Part shown: positions 59,236-64,000 of the stretch, piece by piece
Position numbering within the stretch: the first letter of the stretch is position 1
Layout: each line of letters starts with the position of its first letter
Source: Chaetorhynchus papuensis
Lineage: Eukaryota; Chordata; Aves; Passeriformes; Rhipiduridae
NCBI GenBank assembly: GCA_013396525.1
Contig: VWYX01001282.1
Span: forward strand, 124,001-188,000
Direction: 5' to 3'
DNA length: 64,000 bases
Translations under genes and position numbers: made by a program
Notes under the pieces: model-generated
Told to the model about the DNA's origin: nothing
Databases searched by the model: none
The model's input: only the letters and a program-made list of their open reading frames with translations

Positions 59236-60485
59236 CTGTTCAAAAAGAGAAAAGATCTCCCTTAGACGAAACTAGCAAGAGGAAGGAGCTTTGTGTAAGC
59301 AGTCTTTGATCACTGAACTTACAGAGGACTTTAATACACTAGTTAAGAGTTTCTTCTGTTCAAGACTAAAAAGTGCCGTGTTTAGTTTTTAGGGGTTTTT
59401 TACCATTGTGACAGTGAACTTTAGTTTAAGTTCACCACCCTGTTACTTCATGAAGACCTTGTAGAAGCCGTCTGTTGATTTTTTCACGGCTACAAACAGA
59501 AATTATTGTGATGCAAAGGTAAGTCCAGCAGCTTTTCTGTGATATCACAGCCTATGTAACCTCTGAATTCATTGTCTGAGTTCACTGAAGTGCACGGTGC
59601 AAAGCACTGCAGGTGCGACCATCCTCCCTAGAGATGACAAACAGCAGAACTGCACTGCTCCCAGTGTAAGTCAGTGCAGAAGCTGTGAAAGTACTTGGGC
59701 TTTTTAACCGACTTCAGTCTACCACCTGCAAAAGGAATGGTGCAGCCCCTCAGATACCACTGTTACTAAAGGGCAGTGCCTATTAAAAAATACAGCTTGA
59801 GCTCAGGAAACTAAAAAACACAGCATGAATGGGTTACATGCAGGCAGGTGGCTTACTGTGAAATTATACTGCATGAAAAAAAGTATGCACCAGGTATCGG
59901 ATGCCAAGCTTAAAATGCTGTACAACTGCAACACCTGTGTGGCAGCTCCCTTCTGTACTGGCCTTTCTTCTTTAGTAACAAATTTATGGGTACTTCTAAC
60001 AAAAATCTTTCAAGGATCTTCTAAGCCTTTTTTTTTTTTTTTAATTAAACAATAACCCTGTGTGTTTATCTGGAAGTTTGAGACCGTATTTTCCTTTCCC
60101 TTTGTACTATACCGTTAACACTGCCTTCCTTAGTGCCCGGGCCAGGCAGGGGTGCGTTTAGGAGCTGTCCTTTCCCGGGCAGCCAGAAGTGTGCAAGCCA
60201 AGCTATGCCTGGCACGGGTGCAGGGTTCTCTACGGAAAGCTTCGTGCTGCCCGGGCTCTGCACTGCAGGAAGCTGGAGCTGCTCTCCCACCCAGCAGCTG
60301 TATCCCGCGGCCGCTGACAGGGATGCGCGCACGGTGCTCACCCACTGCTGCGGGCAGCGCGACTCGAAGGCCCGGCGCAGCTTCTCGCACTTGGCGGCGT
60401 CATCCCCGTGGCTGTCCATGCACTGCCAGAACTCGTCCCGGGCCCCCCAGCACGCCTTCCTCTCCTCCATCGTCGGCGCCGCCAT
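59140..60485 (-). CDS. COA6: COA6, cytochrome c oxidase assembly factor 6
   Basis: Two coding exons give a 79-residue protein, the same length as the short human isoform. COA6 is a soluble CHCH-type protein of the mitochondrial intermembrane space that works with SCO1, SCO2 and COX20 in CuA-site metallation of COX2; loss in humans causes complex IV deficiency. Cysteines at residues 12, 22, 33 and 44 form the family's CX9C...CX10C twin pattern, oxidised on import by CHCHD4/MIA40. The N-terminal exon reads MAAPTMEERKACWGARDEFW and the C-terminal exon holds HFDKRRDFLKYKKKLE. I chose the start at 60485 because it matches the family's MAAP start. The frame stays open upstream to an ATG at 60656, which could give a 57-residue extension as in the longer human isoform. 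The gene is convergent with TARBP1, as in human. Confidence 0.96.
59236..60341 (-). other. COA6 intron (1.1 kb)
   Basis: Unique AT-rich sequence with a 15-base T run at 60028-60042. The GC-rich part begins near 60130, next to exon 1. No other gene is seen inside. Confidence 0.8.
60342..60485 (-). CDS. COA6: COA6 exon 1 (coding part)
   Basis: Encodes residues 1-48, ending RAFESRCPQQW, with all four CHCH cysteines. The donor on the minus strand is GTGAGC, phase 0. The exon is in the CpG island. Confidence 0.96.
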
Positions 60486-60688
60486 CCCGGCTGCCGCCCT
60501 GAACACAACACACGGCCGCTGTCCGAGCGCCCCCGCCCCGCGCCGCTGCCATGAGGGGCGCCGGCGCCGCCCCGCCCGCGCTCCGAGGCTCCGGGGGAAG
60601 GCGGTGCCGCCGCCGGACGGAGGGCTCCTCACGGCCCCGCACGGCCCCGCACTCACTCACCCGCCCGCCCGGCCGCGAAGGTCGCGCT

Positions 60689-60749
60689 CCGGAAGCGATC
60701 CCGGCGCTTTCCCGGGGCGGGCTGGGCCCCGGCGCGATTGGCGGGCGGG
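60689..60749 (-). promoter_or_regulatory. COA6: COA6 promoter elements (ETS/GABP-like, GC boxes, CCAAT)
   Basis: CCGGAAGC at 60689-60696 matches the ETS/GABP (NRF-2) core. GGGGCGGG (60714-60721) and GGGCGGG (60742-60748 region) are GC boxes. ATTGG at 60737-60741 reads CCAAT on the minus strand. All lie 200-260 bp upstream of the COA6 start codon. GABP sites are known regulators of nuclear genes for cytochrome oxidase, which fits the gene's role. No TATA box is seen. Confidence 0.6.
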
Positions 60750-60870
60750 ATGAATGTCCCGCCCCGCCGCCCGGCCCCGGCCCCGGCCCGCCCCGCGGTG
60801 CCGGCACGGGCTTACCGCAGCTCCCCATGGCCCTGTCCGCACGGTTCCCCCCATCCCGGGCCCGCCAGGG

Positions 60871-63800
60871 CTGCTCTAGCCTCTCGATCGCAATAGATAT
60901 TTGGAAATATCAGTTGCCTGGTGTGCTTTTCTGTACGTAATTTCTTTCCGGTGTCATCCTCTGTTCTCTAGCACACAATGAACACCTGTTCTTCTCGTGA
61001 GTTCCGTGCAGTGCCTTAGTGGATTGTCTGTTCAAAGAAACGAAGTGTCTCTGCTTTCTCTTTGGAAGACAGTTGGATAAAGTCATTGTGTAAAATATTT
61101 GGGGCCAGGACCAGTTTCCGTGCGGTGTTTTAAAGTAAACTCAAGTAAACAGTAATGCTTAGCAATGGCACGTGGTCTGAGCTACTTCAGGCTTTGTTAA
61201 TGAATTCCTAATGAATTAGGAAAAAACAAACCTGATAGCACTTACAGCACTGTAAATTTGCCACACTTTAAATAGCATAACAGTAAGGTAATGACTGGGT
61301 GGAATGCTGATAAAGACAGCATATACATATAATGCATTTTTGGCAGTTTTCCTTGAAGCATGGTTCTTCCTGAGAGCTGGTCCATTGATTTCATTCAGCA
61401 TGCGCAAACCGCTCTGGGAAGGTTTCTTGGGACGGACTCAGTGACACAGTCAAGCTGATTACCCCAGTGAAAGAAAAGTGTACCCATAGTCAGGGTGGTA
61501 AAAGAGCAGGAGAAGCCTGGGGGCAGCCAGGTGGTGACTGAAGCCTGCAACGCTGGTAGAAAGCATCCAGAAGCACACTCTGTTTCATTATTTCATTTGG
61601 GACTCGGTGGCATTTCCTTGTGGCAGCCGCTGCGTGCCAAAGAATTGGCGGTCTCCTTTTATGTATCAATTTCGCCTGGAAATGTGGACCAGTTTTGCAG
61701 TTTTGAAAGCTATGGTGCATGTTCCCATGGTAACACACTGCAGTTTTGGGAAGGATGACATTTTGGCAGCTGGGAAGAGCCTAACTCTGCCAGCTGCTGA
61801 GCCCTTGGCAGCTCCCAGACCACCCAGCAGCTTTACAGGGTGTTTGTCCTGGCAGCTCCCAGAAGGACCGGCAGCTTCCCTGGGAGTTTGCTGGTAGCCG
61901 ATGCTCTGTGTGGTGTGGGAGGTCGCTCGGCAGCCGCTTCGGGGGTGGCTGTAGCTGTCGACCTGCCTTGAGCTGGCTTCTTCACTCAGCACGTGGTAAT
62001 GGTGCTGGCTGGTGGTGCTGAGCATCCTTTCCTGGTTCTCCTTGCAGGTGGCTCACTCATCTTGGTACATGAAAGCTGTTTTAGGAGAGGGCCAAAGATT
62101 TGCACTCCTTCAGCAGAGCCCCCTGGTAAACCAGCTGGATCTGGAGGGGATTTTTTTAGTCGAAGTGCCCAACCATCCCTTTGGAAGGGACATTCTTTTG
62201 GAGCAGTGTGAATGTGGCTGCTGCTGTACAATGTATGGTATTTAACACTTGCCCATGTTCTCTGCCCTGCCTGTTTGTTTAACCTGCTGCACTATGGTAG
62301 GTAAGAAATAGAGATGCAGTAATTTAGTTTCTAATAACAGAACAAGGGGTTTAAGATGAGTTCAAGTTACTGCAAAAATGGAATTTCAGTTATGTTTTTA
62401 TGTTGCAAAGAATTAATATAGTAGTAAATTTGTATTATAGCTTACTTAGGACCCTTTTGCACTCAGGCTTTTGCGAAGCAAGGTTTTACAAGCATGACTA
62501 TTGAAAAGAAAATTAATGTTAAGTCTTGAGACCAGAACATGTGATAATGGAACATAATAATGGGAAATGCCAGTTGTGTTTTAGACTTCAAAATTTATGG
62601 TGCATGTAAAGTTGTTTAGTTACTGCATTTATGAAACAGAGGGGATAATGTGATTATATATAATTAATAACAAAGCCCAAATAGCACATCTGGGATATCT
62701 GTGATAAATAGTTTATTCTTTAATGACCTGTAGCCTGAAAAGTAGTCACTGGAGACAATTGTAAATAACTCTGTGTAATGGATATTAAGGAAATTTAGTG
62801 ATATGGTTTTATAAAGTGGATGAATAAAAAAAATACACAGATTTAGATAATAAATTTTTAATGGCAGTATTTCCATTTGGTTAAACTGCTGTCATAAGGG
62901 GCTGGAGGTTTTTTGTTGTTAGTTAGCCAATTCTAAGTGTTTATCTTTAGTCTTTTATTTTGGCAAATGTGCTCAGGGAGTAATGAACGGGATATTTATA
63001 ATAATAGACAGAGGCTAATGTTCTAGAATGATGGGAGAAAAAATTCCAGATTTGTTAGGTGTGCTGGTTGCCACAGTTGAAGCCTTGGCATTACATTTCC
63101 ATTTAGCAGTTAGTGAGATAGATGTTAAATAGATGCCAGTTTCCCACTGAAACTCTTGCCAGCAGTGTGTTAAAGTGAATCATGTGGTGTTTATACAGTT
63201 GATGCCTGGTCCAGCTCTCAAGCTCTTTTGTGCCTGTTCCTGCTAATTGGGATAGGGTATTGTGTGTGCTTTGCCTTCCAGTTAATGCCTAACAGATCAC
63301 TCCTCACCTACAGCCTTCCTAACCCCAGATTTAATTGAAATTTGCCCAGCAGATTCTTGATGTGTAACTATAATGATTTCTCCTTTCACTTTGGAAGCAA
63401 TTAGTATGTTATAGGTCATTGTAGGCTATGACCAATAATAGAAGCAATCCTTGATGTACTGTAGCTCTGTGCTTATACCAGAAGCTCAGTTAATTTGTTT
63501 TTCTTTCACTGAAATATTCTGAAATATGATCCTTATCCATGATAGACTTTCAGGGAACTGAATTTAAAAATGTGTTCTTTAAGCAATGTAGTCCCGTGTC
63601 TAACTATTTATTTTGCTGGAAATAATAACAAAATCTTACCTGAGGTAGCCTGGGACATTTTCTTCTGTTGTGAAATACCAAGAAATTTTTTTTTATAAAA
63701 TTAAAAAATATGTAGTTCAAGAGAACCATATATTAAGATTCTTTCCCTCCTTCCCACCTTCCTTCTTAAATGTCCATTAAGGATGTAACACTGACTCCTT

Positions 63801-64000
63801 TGGCCATACACTGTTCCTTGCTATGCTTGGTGAAAGAAAATAATTTTAAAAAGCAAAATCATTACAATGATTAATTGTACCTGGTTTTGTTATTAAAAAG
63901 GAGTAAATTAAGCAAAGAAGCCTCATGAACTGCACACAGTGATCTTAGATTGGAAACATTTAAGAAGTGTATACTGTACTTTTTATGGCCTTATGCAAAG
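60871..64000. other. Right intergenic flank (no gene recognised)
   Basis: No coding exon is recognisable on either strand. A moderately GC-rich patch at 61490-62230 contains an imperfectly repeated motif (GGCAGCTCCCAGA at about 61808 and 61852) of unknown origin. The remainder is AT-rich. By vertebrate synteny SLC35F3 is expected further right, but none of its exons is evident here. Confidence 0.6.

Larger units (their letters stand above)
60130..60870. promoter_or_regulatory. COA6: CpG island covering COA6 exon 1 and promoter
   Basis: A sharp rise in G+C with very dense CpG from about 60290 to 60870, in contrast to the AT-rich surroundings. This is typical of a housekeeping promoter. It contains several long open frames on both strands that arise only from lack of A/T-rich stop codons. 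Confidence 0.9.

Noticed and set aside
60133..60753. 206-codon plus-strand frame through the COA6 CpG island
   Set aside because: It runs antisense to the clear COA6 exon 1 and exists only because stops are rare in CpG-rich DNA; composition is Pro/Arg/Ala-rich with no family match.
1..64000. CRISPR arrays, operons, bacterial defence systems or integrons
   Set aside because: The window is vertebrate DNA with spliced genes; no regularly spaced repeats or prokaryotic gene layout are present.
1..64000. tRNA or rRNA genes
   Set aside because: No A-box/B-box pair with cloverleaf potential and no rRNA-like sequence was noticed; a tRNAscan-SE run would settle it.

Overview
This is a vertebrate nuclear genomic window, most probably from a bird. 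It holds a 30-exon gene with canonical GT-AG splicing (one exception), a CR1 LINE 3'-end fragment of the avian type, a solo retroviral LTR and CpG-island promoters. The introns are compact: about 33.5 kb for a gene that is larger in mammals. No bacterial, plasmid or phage features are present.

Layout. (1) 1-24074 is a gene-poor left flank. I recognise no coding gene there, only simple repeats, a G-quadruplex tract, small tandem duplications and weak LINE-like remnants. (2) 24075-24447 is an assembly gap (373 N). (3) 24448-57957 (+) is TARBP1, the vertebrate counterpart of yeast Trm3, a tRNA (guanosine-18 2'-O) methyltransferase of the SpoU/TrmH family. I reconstructed 30 exons. All junction phases agree and they give one open frame of 1457 visible residues. 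The N-terminus and start codon lie in or near the gap. The C-terminus carries the three SpoU (SPOUT) motifs. (4) 57958 to about 58170 is the TARBP1 3' UTR with an AATAAA signal. (5) 59140-60485 (-) is COA6, a 79-residue cytochrome c oxidase assembly factor in two coding exons with a CX9C...CX10C twin-cysteine pattern. It starts in a CpG island that has CCAAT, GC-box and ETS/GABP-like sites. (6) 60870-64000 is the right flank with no recognised gene.

TARBP1 and COA6 are convergent (tail to tail), with about 0.6 kb between their likely 3' ends. This is the arrangement known at the human 1q42 locus, so the window is a conserved syntenic block; the nearest expected genes outside it would be IRF2BP2 (left) and SLC35F3 (right). 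The two genes act separately: TARBP1 modifies tRNA, and COA6 works in the mitochondrial intermembrane space on copper delivery to COX2.

The most notable sequence-level observations are a complete 460-bp solo LTR with matching 7-bp inverted termini and a 4-bp target duplication, antisense in TARBP1 intron 9; a GC-AG intron (intron 25); three exon-like blocks in TARBP1 introns 12 and 17 that may be unannotated alternative exons; and a gap that probably hides more coding sequence than its stated length. I found no evidence of an undescribed biological system.
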